The position numbers were made by a program, and so were the translations under genes. This document shows positions 52,067 to 61,185 of a stretch of DNA of 64,000 nucleotides, in pieces; within the stretch, counting starts at the first letter, position 1, and every line of letters begins with the position of its first letter. The notes under the pieces were generated by a model. That model was not told the DNA's origin, ran no database searches, and was given only the letters and a program-made list of their open reading frames with translations. Source of the DNA: Nocardioides sp. GTDB taxonomy: Bacteria > Actinomycetota > Actinomycetes > Propionibacteriales > Nocardioidaceae. Location of the stretch: positions 1-64,000 of the forward strand of contig JAOPXU010000412.1 of the NCBI GenBank assembly GCA_025964985.1, read 5' to 3'.

Positions 52067-52857
52067 CCGCGGTGGCTCGGGCCGTCGCCGGCCGGCCGGA
52101 CCGCGAGGACCTCGACGCCGTGCCGGTGGCTCGGGCCGTCGCGCTGAGCAGGACCTACGGCGAGGGCGACGCGATGGTCACCGCCCTCGACCGCGTGTCC
52201 GTGGACTTCGAGCGCGGTCGACTGACGGCGATCATGGGACCCTCCGGATCCGGCAAGTCGACGCTCATGCACTGCATGGCGGCCCTCGACGCCCCGTCCG
52301 CAGGGCAGGTCTTCATCGACGGGACCGACATCAGCCACCTCAAGGACCGGGCCCTGACCAGGTTGCGACGCGACCGGCTGGGCTTCGTCTTCCAGGCCTA
52401 CAACCTGGTCCCGACCCTGACGGCCCGGGAGAACATCACCCTCCCGCTGGACATCGCCGGCCGGGCCGTGGACCAGCAGTGGTTCGACACCGTGGTCGAC
52501 ACCCTCGACCTGCGCGACCGGCTCGGACACCGCCCGGATGAGATGTCCGGGGGCCAGCAACAGCGGGTCGCCTGTGCCCGTGCGTTGCTCGGGCGACCAG
52601 CGATCGTCTTCGCCGACGAGCCCACCGGCAACCTCGACTCCCACGCGAGCCGCGAGATCCTGCGGTTCCTGCGGGCCTCCGTGGACGACTTCGGCCAGAC
52701 CATCGTCATGGTCACCCACGACCCCTCGGCGGCGACCTTCGCCGACCGGGTCATCTTCCTGGCCGACGGTCGCCTGGTCGCCGACCTCGCGCGGCCCGAC
52801 CTCGCCACCGTCCTCGCGCAGATCCAAGCCCTCACCCCCGACGACGCGGACAGCTGA
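52063..52857 (+). CDS. ABC transporter ATP-binding protein (MacB/LolD type)
   Basis: Walker A 'GPSGSGKST', signature 'MSGGQQQRVACARALLGRPAIVFADEPTGNLDS'. Confidence 0.96.
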   Translation: MTAVARAVAGRPDREDLDAVPVARAVALSRTYGEGDAMVTALDRVSVDFERGRLTAIMGPSGSGKSTLMHCMAALDAPSAGQVFIDGTDISHLKDRALTRLRRDRLGFVFQAYNLVPTLTARENITLPLDIAGRAVDQQWFDTVVDTLDLRDRLGHRPDEMSGGQQQRVACARALLGRPAIVFADEPTGNLDSHASREILRFLRASVDDFGQTIVMVTHDPSAATFADRVIFLADGRLVADLARPDLATVLAQIQALTPDDADS

Positions 52858-55379
52858 TGCTGCGGGTGACGCTGCGCGGGCTCCAGGGACACGTCCTGCG
52901 CCTGCTGCTGACCGCGGCCGCGGTGATGCTGGGCGTCTCGTTCGTCACCGGCACGTTCGTGCTCCGCGACAGCATCGACGGCGCGCTGCACGGTCTCATC
53001 GCCGGTGCCTCGGCCGGCCAGGACGTCTCGGTCCGCGGTGTCGAGGTCGAGACCGACGACGTCTCGGACGGCCTGCGGCCCGGCGTACCGCTGGGCCTGG
53101 TCGAGACGGTCGCTGCGGTGGACGGCGTCGCCCGGGTCTCACCCGACCTCGCCGGGACGGGAGTCATCGCCGGCAGCGACGGCCGACCGGTCCGCAACAG
53201 CGGCGCGCCCGGCCTCGCCTTCGCCTTCGCCGTCGACGACCCGGCCTTCACCCTGGTCGACGGGCGTGGCCCCGGAGCCCCCGACGAGGTGGCGGTCGAG
53301 AGCGCCACGCTCGCCAAGAGCGGCCTCGCCGTCGGTGACACCACGCGCGCAGTCATCGGAGGCCGCACCGGGTCGGTGACCATCACCGGCGAGGTGTCCT
53401 TCGGGACCCTGTTCGGCGCCACCGCCGTGCTGGTCGACGACGACACCGCGCGTGAGCTCTTCGCCCCGGACGGCACCGTCACGTCGCTGACGGTCACCGC
53501 GAAGGACGGCGTCGACCAGCAGCAGCTGCAGGTGGCCGTGTCGGCGGTGCTCCCGGCGTCGGCCGAGGCGGTCACCGGCGAGGCGGTGCAGGCTGAGAGC
53601 GAGGACGCGGTCCAGGAAGGCCTGGGCTTCTTCACGACCTTCCTGCTCGTCTTCGCGGCCGTCGCCCTGTTCGTCGGCGGCTTCATCATCATCAACACCT
53701 TCGCCATGCTGGTGGGCCAACGCGCCCGCGAGCTGGCGCTGCTGCGCGCCCTCGGCGCTTCGCGCGGTCAGGTGCTGCGCGCAGTCCTGGGCGAGGCGGT
53801 CATCGTCGGGATCGTCGGATCCCTGCTCGGGATGGGCCTGGGTGTCCTGGTCGCCTGGGGCGCACTGGCTGGGATACGGGGACTGCTCGACGTCGACCTC
53901 GGCAACGACCTGCCCGTGTCTGCCTCCACGTTGGGGATCAGCATGCTCGTCGGTGTCGCGGTGACGGTGGTCGCGGCGGTGCTTCCCGCCAGGCGTGCTG
54001 CGCGCACGGCGCCGGTGGCCGCGATGCGGGGCGACCAGCCCGGGCGAGCCGGCAGCGTGCGACGCCGTGGCCTCATCGGCGCGGCGATGCTGGTGTGCGG
54101 CGCGGTCGGTCTGCTCCTGACCGTGACCCGTGACGAGGTCGCGTGGGCCGGCGCCGGCGGTGCGGCGTTCGTCGCGACCTTGGGCGTGCTCGTCATCGCT
54201 CCCTGGGCAGCCACCCCGGTCGTGCGCGCGGTGTGCGCGCCGTTCGTCGCGGCCGTGGGCGTCGTGGGTCGCTTGGCGCGACAGAACACCCTGCGGGTGC
54301 CGCGGCGCACGGCGGCCACGGCCAGCGCCCTGATGGTCGGGCTCGCCCTGGTCGCCGGCATCTCGGTGCTCGCAGACAGCGTCCGAGCCAGCGTGACCGA
54401 AGGTGTGTCCGAGGAGCTCACCGCCGACTTCGCGCTCAGCGGGGGACTCTCCCCGGTACCCGCCACCCTCGCCCCGATCGTGCGAGACCTGGACGGGGTC
54501 GACGCGGTGGCGGCGATCAGCCAGGTCCCGATCCGCATCGACGGCTTCTCGAGCGCCGCCACCGCTGCGACAGCGGCTGACGTCGCCGACACCTTTGACG
54601 TCGACATGGCCGCGGGCGCCCTCGCCGACCTCGCGGGCAACGGCGTGATGGTCGACGAGAGCACAGCTGCGGAACAGGGCTGGTCCGTCGGAGACGAGGT
54701 GAGCGCCACCCTCGGCGTCCTGACCGGCGAGGAGCTCGTCATCACGGGCATCTACGAGGACAACCAGGGCTTCAGCCTCCACGTGCTCGTGGACCGCGCC
54801 CTCTACGAGCAGGCGGTGCCCGCCGCCCAGCGCAGCGACCAACAGGTCTTCGTGCGCGCCGAGACCTCTGCGGACCTGGCGGCGCTGCGCACCGCCCTCG
54901 AGACGGCCGTGGCCCCCTACCTCGTCGTCGAGGTCCAGAACGCCGAGCAGTTCGCGGACGCACAAGGCAGCTCGATCGACCTGGTGGTCAACCTCCTCTA
55001 CGTGCTGCTCCTGTTCAGCGTCGTCATCGCCGTGCTCGGCATCATCAACACCCTCGCCCTCTCGGTCCTCGAACGCACCCGAGAGATCGGGCTCCTGCGA
55101 GCAGTCGGCCTGGGACGACGTCAGCTGGGCGCGATGATCACGATCGAAGCCGTCGCCACAGCCGTCTTCGGCGCGGTGCTCGGCACCGTGCTGGGCGTCG
55201 GCCTCGGGGTCGCGCTGCGCTACGGCCTGCGCGCTGAGGGGCTCACCGACCTGGGCATCCCCTGGAGCCTGATCGTCATGATGCTGGGCGCCTCGGTCCT
55301 CGTCGGGATCATCGCCGCCGTCGCCCCGGCCGTACGGGCGTCGCGCCTGCACGTGCTGCAGGCGATCACCCGGGCCTGA
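52857..55379 (+). CDS. ABC transporter permease with two FtsX domains
   Basis: 'GGFIIINTFAMLVGQRARELALLRALGASRGQVLRAVLGEA' and 'VLGIINTLALSVLERTREIGLLRAVGLGRRQLGAMI'. Confidence 0.95.
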   Translation: MLRVTLRGLQGHVLRLLLTAAAVMLGVSFVTGTFVLRDSIDGALHGLIAGASAGQDVSVRGVEVETDDVSDGLRPGVPLGLVETVAAVDGVARVSPDLAGTGVIAGSDGRPVRNSGAPGLAFAFAVDDPAFTLVDGRGPGAPDEVAVESATLAKSGLAVGDTTRAVIGGRTGSVTITGEVSFGTLFGATAVLVDDDTARELFAPDGTVTSLTVTAKDGVDQQQLQVAVSAVLPASAEAVTGEAVQAESEDAVQEGLGFFTTFLLVFAAVALFVGGFIIINTFAMLVGQRARELALLRALGASRGQVLRAVLGEAVIVGIVGSLLGMGLGVLVAWGALAGIRGLLDVDLGNDLPVSASTLGISMLVGVAVTVVAAVLPARRAARTAPVAAMRGDQPGRAGSVRRRGLIGAAMLVCGAVGLLLTVTRDEVAWAGAGGAAFVATLGVLVIAPWAATPVVRAVCAPFVAAVGVVGRLARQNTLRVPRRTAATASALMVGLALVAGISVLADSVRASVTEGVSEELTADFALSGGLSPVPATLAPIVRDLDGVDAVAAISQVPIRIDGFSSAATAATAADVADTFDVDMAAGALADLAGNGVMVDESTAAEQGWSVGDEVSATLGVLTGEELVITGIYEDNQGFSLHVLVDRALYEQAVPAAQRSDQQVFVRAETSADLAALRTALETAVAPYLVVEVQNAEQFADAQGSSIDLVVNLLYVLLLFSVVIAVLGIINTLALSVLERTREIGLLRAVGLGRRQLGAMITIEAVATAVFGAVLGTVLGVGLGVALRYGLRAEGLTDLGIPWSLIVMMLGASVLVGIIAAVAPAVRASRLHVLQAITRA

Positions 55380-55415
55380 GCCCGCGCCGACGCCAGCCGG
55401 ACACCGGCGGGGCGA

Positions 55416-58232
55416 CTACGACGAGGGGCGCGGCTCCGGCACGGGTACCTGACCCGCTGCTCTCGACTCCGTCGGGGCGCCCCGGAGTCGGAGCGAGAGA
55501 CCCTTGTCGACGGCCACGACCAGGGAGACCACAGCGGTGACGCCCGCGATCTTCAACCACGCAGTGGCCTCGAGCGGCGCGGTGCCGAAGACGTCGTTCA
55601 TCACGGGTAGGTAGGTGAATGCCGCCTGGAGGAGGACCTGGAGGAGCACGCCTCCCACGACCCATCGGTTGGTGAGCAACCCGAGGCGCCAGGAGGCGCG
55701 CGTCAGGGAGCGACAGCTGAGGAGGTAGGCGATCTCGACGGCGACGAAGACGTTGACCGCAGCGGTCCGCGCCTCCGCGAGGCCCGCGCCCCGGCCCTGC
55801 TCGGAGACGAACACCCACCACGACGCTGCCACGAGCAGGCCCGCGACCAGTGCTGTGCGCCAGACCAGGGCGCGGGTGAGCAGCGGGAGGTCGGGGGCTC
55901 GCGGCGGTCGCTGCATGATCCCGGGCTCGTGCTGCTCGAAGGCCAGCGTCAGCCCGAGGACCACCGCGGTGGTCATGTTGATCCACAGGATCTGGGTCGG
56001 CAGGATCGGCAGCGCACCACCGAACAGGATCGCGACGAGGATGACGAGCCCCTCGCCCATGTTGGTGGGCAGCGTCCAGACGATGAACTTGGTCAGGTTG
56101 TCGAAGACGCCACGACCTTCCTCGACCGCGGCCTCGATGGTCGCGAAGTCGTCGTCGGCCAGCACCATGTCGGAGGCGTCCTTCGCGACCTCCGTCCCAC
56201 CGCGACCCATGGAGATCCCGATGTCGGCTCGACGCAGCGCGGGAGCGTCGTTGACGCCGTCCCCGGTCATGGCCACGACGTGACCACGCTTCTGCAGCTC
56301 CTCGACCAGGCGCAGCTTCTCCTCCGGCGACACCCGGGCGAAGACCCGTGAGCCGGAGACCGCTGCGGTGTACTCCGCGCCGCTCATGGCGGCGAGCTCG
56401 GCCCCGGTGACGACGACCCGCTCCTCGACGGGGCGGTCCTCGACACCGACCTCGGCAGCGACGGCGGCCGCGGTCGCTGCGTGGTCGCCGGTGATCATCT
56501 TGACCTCGATGCCGGCGGCGTGGCAGGCGGCCACGGCCGCGGTCGCCGCGGGCCGGGGCGGGTCGATCATGGCTTGCAGCCCGGTCAGCACCAGCCCTCC
56601 GCCCAGGTCTGCTGCAGTCGTCGCATCGGACGCCGCCCGGAGGTCGACCGCGGTCGCGAGCACCCGCATGCCGCGACCTGCCAGCACCTCGGCAGCGGAC
56701 TCGACCGCGCGGACATCGAGCGGTCCGGTGGTCCCGTCGCTGCGCAGCCAGCCGTGGCACAGCCCGGCCACCTGTTCCACAGCGCCCTTGACGAGCAGGA
56801 TGCGGCGCTCGCTGTCGTGCTCGCTGTCGTGCTCGCTGTCGGTGTCGCGGTGCAGGGTGGCCATGTAGCGGGTCCGCGAGTCGAACGGCACCGTGGCCAC
56901 CCGGCTGTGTCCGAGCTCGCCGGCGTCGTGCACGCCGGTCTTGAGTGCGACGACCTTCATCGCCGCCTCGGTCGGGTCACCCGCGATCTGCCACTCCTCG
57001 TCGATGAGGCTGACCGCAGCGTCGTTGCACGCGGTCCCGGCGACCAGGCACCACCGCAGCGCAGCGAGGGTGGCCACGTCGACCTCGGTGCCGTCGTGGG
57101 TCACGTCGCCGTCGGGTGAGTAGCCGGCGCCGCTGACGTCGTAGGAGCCGTCGGGGGTCCAGATGGCGCGCACCGTCATCTGGTTGGTGGTCAAGGTGCC
57201 GGTCTTGTCGGTGCAGATGACGGTGGTCCCGCCGAGGGTCTCGACCGCCGGCAGCAAGCGTACGACCGCGTTGCGCGAGACCAGGCGCTTGACCCCGATG
57301 GCCAAGGTGATCGTGACCGCCGCGGGGAGTCCCTCCGGGATGGCGCCCACCGCGAGAGCGACCGCGGCCGTGAACATCGTCGGTGCGTCCTCGCCGCGGG
57401 CGGTCCCGATCGCGAACGCGACCGCGGCCAGCGCGACGATCACCATCGTCAGGACGGCGCTGAAGTGCGCCAGCTTGCGGGTCAAGGGCGTGGCGAGCAC
57501 CGTGGCCCCGCTGACCAGGCGGTGTATCGCGCCGAGCTCGGTGTCGCTGCCCGTGGCGACGACCACGGCGCGGGCCGAACCGGACCGCAGGAAGCTGCCC
57601 GCGTAGAGCATGTTGCTGCGGTCCGCCACCCGGGTCGCTGCGGCGAGGACCGCATCCAGCTTGTCCACCGGCACCGACTCCCCGGTCAGGGCGGACTCGT
57701 CGACGAGCACCTGGGTGGCGTCGAGGACGCGCAGGTCAGCCGGCACCTTCTCGCCGGCCTCGAGGAGGACCAGATCGCCGGTGACGAGGTCCTCGGAGGT
57801 GACGGTGCGGACGCTCCCGTCGCGAAGGACGCGGGTCTCGGTGTGGGCCAGGGAGCGGAGGTGGTCGAGTGCCTCGAGGGCCTTCGACTCCTGCACGAAA
57901 CCGACCAGCGCGTTGACCAGCACCACGCCGAGGATGACGCCGGCGTCGACGTACTCGCCGAGCACGGCGGTCGTGGCCGCTGCGGCCAGCAACACGTAGA
58001 TCAGGGGGCTGTGGACCTGGCGCAGCATCCGCAGGACGAGCGGGTCGCGGCGAGGCGCTGCGAGTGCGTTGGGTCCGAGCCGCGACAGCCGGTCGTGTGC
58101 CTCGTGCTGGTCGAGGCCGCGCTCAGCGTCGGTCCCCAGCCGGTGCAGCACCTCGGCGGAGGCGGCGGTGTACGGCGCTGGCGGCGCAGAGGGGGCCTGG
58201 GCCGTTCGTCCGTCACGGGACACGACATCCAT
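55416..58232 (-). CDS. P-type cation-transporting ATPase (P2-type, CtpF-like)
   Basis: 'CTDKTGTLTTNQMTV', 'MTGDGVNDAPALRRADIGISMG', N-terminal cation ATPase region. Confidence 0.95.
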   Translation of the reverse strand: MDVVSRDGRTAQAPSAPPAPYTAASAEVLHRLGTDAERGLDQHEAHDRLSRLGPNALAAPRRDPLVLRMLRQVHSPLIYVLLAAAATTAVLGEYVDAGVILGVVLVNALVGFVQESKALEALDHLRSLAHTETRVLRDGSVRTVTSEDLVTGDLVLLEAGEKVPADLRVLDATQVLVDESALTGESVPVDKLDAVLAAATRVADRSNMLYAGSFLRSGSARAVVVATGSDTELGAIHRLVSGATVLATPLTRKLAHFSAVLTMVIVALAAVAFAIGTARGEDAPTMFTAAVALAVGAIPEGLPAAVTITLAIGVKRLVSRNAVVRLLPAVETLGGTTVICTDKTGTLTTNQMTVRAIWTPDGSYDVSGAGYSPDGDVTHDGTEVDVATLAALRWCLVAGTACNDAAVSLIDEEWQIAGDPTEAAMKVVALKTGVHDAGELGHSRVATVPFDSRTRYMATLHRDTDSEHDSEHDSERRILLVKGAVEQVAGLCHGWLRSDGTTGPLDVRAVESAAEVLAGRGMRVLATAVDLRAASDATTAADLGGGLVLTGLQAMIDPPRPAATAAVAACHAAGIEVKMITGDHAATAAAVAAEVGVEDRPVEERVVVTGAELAAMSGAEYTAAVSGSRVFARVSPEEKLRLVEELQKRGHVVAMTGDGVNDAPALRRADIGISMGRGGTEVAKDASDMVLADDDFATIEAAVEEGRGVFDNLTKFIVWTLPTNMGEGLVILVAILFGGALPILPTQILWINMTTAVVLGLTLAFEQHEPGIMQRPPRAPDLPLLTRALVWRTALVAGLLVAASWWVFVSEQGRGAGLAEARTAAVNVFVAVEIAYLLSCRSLTRASWRLGLLTNRWVVGGVLLQVLLQAAFTYLPVMNDVFGTAPLEATAWLKIAGVTAVVSLVVAVDKGLSLRLRGAPTESRAAGQVPVPEPRPSS
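56808..56842. repeat. 12-bp tandem repeat (about 3 copies) inside P-type ATPase
   Basis: (ctcgctgtcgtg)n, encodes DSEHDSEHDSER. Confidence 0.75.
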
Positions 58233-58289
58233 GCCCCCAGCCTGGTCGGGGCCGGGACCCACGCGCAGCGGCGGACGACCCGGACCGCA

Positions 58290-58303
58290 GGGCCGAACGT
58301 CCC
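58290..58303. promoter_or_regulatory. Candidate DosR-like box (divergent ATPase / devS promoter)
   Basis: GGGCC-GAAC-GTCCC, 58 bp upstream of ATPase start. Confidence 0.5.
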
Positions 58304-58411
58304 TGTCGGACCTGGGTGTCGACCCGCCTGGGAACCTCCTCCGCGAGATCGCGGCTACTGTGAGAGACCTCCCGCACCTCGACGGTCTCGAGGGCACCAC
58401 GCGCCACGAAC

Positions 58412-60079
58412 GTGAGGGAGATGAGGACGATGCCCACTCTGCGGGCCACCAGCTCTTCCACCCAACCGCAGCTGCGCCGACTGTTGGAGGCCAACCGCAG
58501 AGCCGTCGAGCACCTCGACCTCCGGCTCGCGCTGCGTCAGATCATCGAGGCCGCGGTCGACCTCGTGGGCTGTGCCTACGGCGCGATCGGCGTGCTGGGC
58601 CCTCACGGCAGGCTGGAGGAGTTCATCCACACCGGGATGGACGCCGACACCGTGGCGCGCATCGGCCCCACACCGGAAGGTCGCGGCCTGCTCGGCGCGC
58701 TGATCGAGGACCCGCAGCCGGTGCGGCTCGAGGTGATCGCCAGCGACGACCGCTCGGTCGGGGTGCCGCCGGGTCATCCACCGATCACGAGCTTCCTCGG
58801 GGTGCCGCTGGAGGTGCGCGGCGAGGTCTACGGCCACCTCTACCTCGCTGACCCTCGACCCGGCGCGTTCAGCGCCGAGGACCAGGTGCTCGTCGAGGCA
58901 CTGGCGACGACCGCAGGTGTCGCGATCGCCCATGCCCGCCTCTTCGAGGAGAGCAAGCGACGCGAGCAGTGGACGGCGGCCACGACCGAGATCACCCACG
59001 AGCTGTTGACCAACGAGCACGTCGACACGCTGCAGCTCGTGGCGCAGCGCGTCCTCGGCCTGGCCAGCGCCGACCTGGTGGCCGTCGTGCTGACGCACGG
59101 CGAGAGCGAGCCGTACGACGGGCTCCACGTCGACCGAGCGGCAGGCGTCCACGCGGAGGACGTGGTCGGCCGACCGCTCGAGGCAGGCGACAACATCATC
59201 CGCCGCTGCCTGCGGACCCGGCGACCGCAGCTCATCGAGGCGTGGACCGAGAGCGCCGGGACCCGCCTGCTACCCCGCGACGCGCTGGGCCCGGCCATGG
59301 CGGTCCCGCTGCCCGCGGGCGTCGGGGTGCGCGGGAGCCTCTTCGTGCTGCGCGACGTGGCCGCGGCGCAGTTCACCGAGTTCGACCTCGACGTGGCGGC
59401 GTCGCTCGCCGGTCACGCCGCCTTGGCCCTGGACCGATCCGATGCTCGAGCAGCGCAGGCGCACCTGCGCACGCTGGAGGACCGTGACCGGATCGCGCGC
59501 GACCTGCACGACCACGTCGTCCAGCGGCTCTTCGCCGCCGGCCTGAACATCCAGAGCGTGTGCGGCGCGCTCGGTGCCGGTCCGGCCTCGGATCGGTTGA
59601 GCGCCCAGGTCGACGAGATCGACGCGACCATCCGTCAGATCCGCACCACCATCTTCGCCCTCAACGTGGACAAGGGTGCGACCGCGAGCCTGAGGGCCCA
59701 GATCCTGTCGGTGATCGCGGTGACGGCCGTGGTGCTGCCGGCGCCACCGGAGGTGACGTTCCGAGGGCCCCTGGACCTGTTGGTCCCCCCGTCGATGTTC
59801 GCCGACGTCAGCGCCGTCGTGCGCGAGGCACTGACCAACGTCGGCCGACACGCGCAGGCATCGAGGGTCGAGATGGTCGTGAGCGCGACCCCGACCGAGC
59901 TGCGGATCGAGGTGCTCGACGACGGCCGAGGCGTCGCGGAGGACGTCAGCCTGAGCGGCCTCGACAATCTGCGCCGACGCGCCATCGCCTTGAGCGGGTC
60001 CTTCGAGCTGACCAAGCGGGCCGGGCCTGGCACCCGGCTGACGTGGTCGGTCCCCTTGAGCGAAGAGCCCCGCCGCTGA
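58412..60079 (+). CDS. devS: DosS/DevS-like GAF-GAF-HisKA_3 sensor kinase
   Basis: 'GCAYGAIGVLGPHGRLEEFIHTGMDADTVARIGPTPEGRGLLGALIEDPQPVRL...PPGHPPITSFLGVPLEVRGEVYGHLYL', H-box 'RDRIARDLHDHVVQRLFAAGLNIQ', ATPase 'NLRRRAIALSGSFEL'; start could also be 58430. Confidence 0.85.
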   Translation: MREMRTMPTLRATSSSTQPQLRRLLEANRRAVEHLDLRLALRQIIEAAVDLVGCAYGAIGVLGPHGRLEEFIHTGMDADTVARIGPTPEGRGLLGALIEDPQPVRLEVIASDDRSVGVPPGHPPITSFLGVPLEVRGEVYGHLYLADPRPGAFSAEDQVLVEALATTAGVAIAHARLFEESKRREQWTAATTEITHELLTNEHVDTLQLVAQRVLGLASADLVAVVLTHGESEPYDGLHVDRAAGVHAEDVVGRPLEAGDNIIRRCLRTRRPQLIEAWTESAGTRLLPRDALGPAMAVPLPAGVGVRGSLFVLRDVAAAQFTEFDLDVAASLAGHAALALDRSDARAAQAHLRTLEDRDRIARDLHDHVVQRLFAAGLNIQSVCGALGAGPASDRLSAQVDEIDATIRQIRTTIFALNVDKGATASLRAQILSVIAVTAVVLPAPPEVTFRGPLDLLVPPSMFADVSAVVREALTNVGRHAQASRVEMVVSATPTELRIEVLDDGRGVAEDVSLSGLDNLRRRAIALSGSFELTKRAGPGTRLTWSVPLSEEPRR

Positions 60080-60091
60080 GGCACGCAGGTC

Positions 60092-61015
60092 TCACGACGT
60101 CGGAGCAGGGCCGCCGTGCACGACGACGACGTCGCACTCGGCGCGTTCGAGGACGGAGGCCACGGAGCCGAACAGGAAGTCGTCGACGAGGTTCTGCGGA
60201 TGACGGCCCAGGACGAGCAGGTCCGCGCCCTGGGAGGCTCTGACGAGCTGGTGCACCCGGGTGCCGCGGACGAGCTCGAGCTGGTCCTGGACGTCCGGGA
60301 ACTTCTCTCGCATGCCGACCGCGGCCTGGGAGAGCCATGAGCGCTCGCCCTCGAGCCCGCGATCGTCGTCGGTGACGACGTGCTCGTCGTCGCCGAGGTG
60401 GGTCGGGTCCCACACGACCCGGAGGACCGTGAGTGGGAGCGAGCGGCACGACGCCAACCGGTAGCCGAGCTCGACCGCCGTGCGGGACTCCTCGCGGTCG
60501 TCGACGGCCACCACGACGCCGCTGCGAGGGGCAGTGCCTGCGGGGAGCCGCACGACCACCACAGGACACGCGGCGTGCTTGGCCACGGTCGCGCTGACGG
60601 ATCCGAGCAGCACCGAAGCCACCGGACCGCGACCACGTGATCCGACGACCAACATCGCCGCGTCCTCAGCCAGGTCGAGAAGCATCCGACGAGCGTCGAG
60701 CGAGGTGTTGAGCCGGGTGTGGACCGCGAGGTCCGGGTGCTCGTCGAGGACCTGCTGACGTGCGGCGTCGAGCAGCTCGTGGCCGGCCGCCTCGACCAGC
60801 TCGAGCAGTCCGCTGACGTCGATGCCCGGCTGGCCCATCCACAGGGTGTCGCCGCCCATCGTCAGGTGCGAGGCGTGGGCGATCGTCAGGGGGCGGTGCT
60901 CGATGACGGCCTGCTCCACGGCCCAGCCCAGCGCCTGCTCACCGCCGGGTGAGCCGTCGATGGCGACGACGATCGTGCCCGAGGGCCCGGCGGCGGGGGT
61001 CGTGGGAGAGGTCAT
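60092..61015 (-). CDS. Universal stress protein (two domains)
   Basis: 'TIVVAIDGSPGGEQALGWAVEQAVIEHRPLTIAHA', 'LVVGSRGRGPVASVLLGSVSATVAKHAACPVVVV', second USP unit. Confidence 0.93.
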   Translation of the reverse strand: MTSPTTPAAGPSGTIVVAIDGSPGGEQALGWAVEQAVIEHRPLTIAHASHLTMGGDTLWMGQPGIDVSGLLELVEAAGHELLDAARQQVLDEHPDLAVHTRLNTSLDARRMLLDLAEDAAMLVVGSRGRGPVASVLLGSVSATVAKHAACPVVVVRLPAGTAPRSGVVVAVDDREESRTAVELGYRLASCRSLPLTVLRVVWDPTHLGDDEHVVTDDDRGLEGERSWLSQAAVGMREKFPDVQDQLELVRGTRVHQLVRASQGADLLVLGRHPQNLVDDFLFGSVASVLERAECDVVVVHGGPAPTS

Positions 61016-61074
61016 GGGTCCTACGGTGCTGGCTCCCCGGTGTCCTGCGACACGGTCAGGTGTCCTGAATGCCC

Positions 61075-61088
61075 GGGCCCTTCGGCCC
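61075..61088. promoter_or_regulatory. Candidate DosR-like box (USP side)
   Basis: GGGCC-CTTC-GGCCC, 60 bp upstream of USP start. Confidence 0.5.
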
Positions 61089-61114
61089 CAGCGGCGCGTG
61101 GTTGCGCCTCGGGC

Positions 61115-61128
61115 GGGCCGTTGGTCCT
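61115..61128. promoter_or_regulatory. Candidate DosR-like box (phosphoketolase side)
   Basis: GGGCC-GTTG-GTCCT, 58 bp upstream of phosphoketolase start. Confidence 0.45.
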
Positions 61129-61185
61129 CTGGTCGGCGGACCTCTGCCCGTTCTGGCAGGCGACGGGGCGCAGGACGATGGGTTG

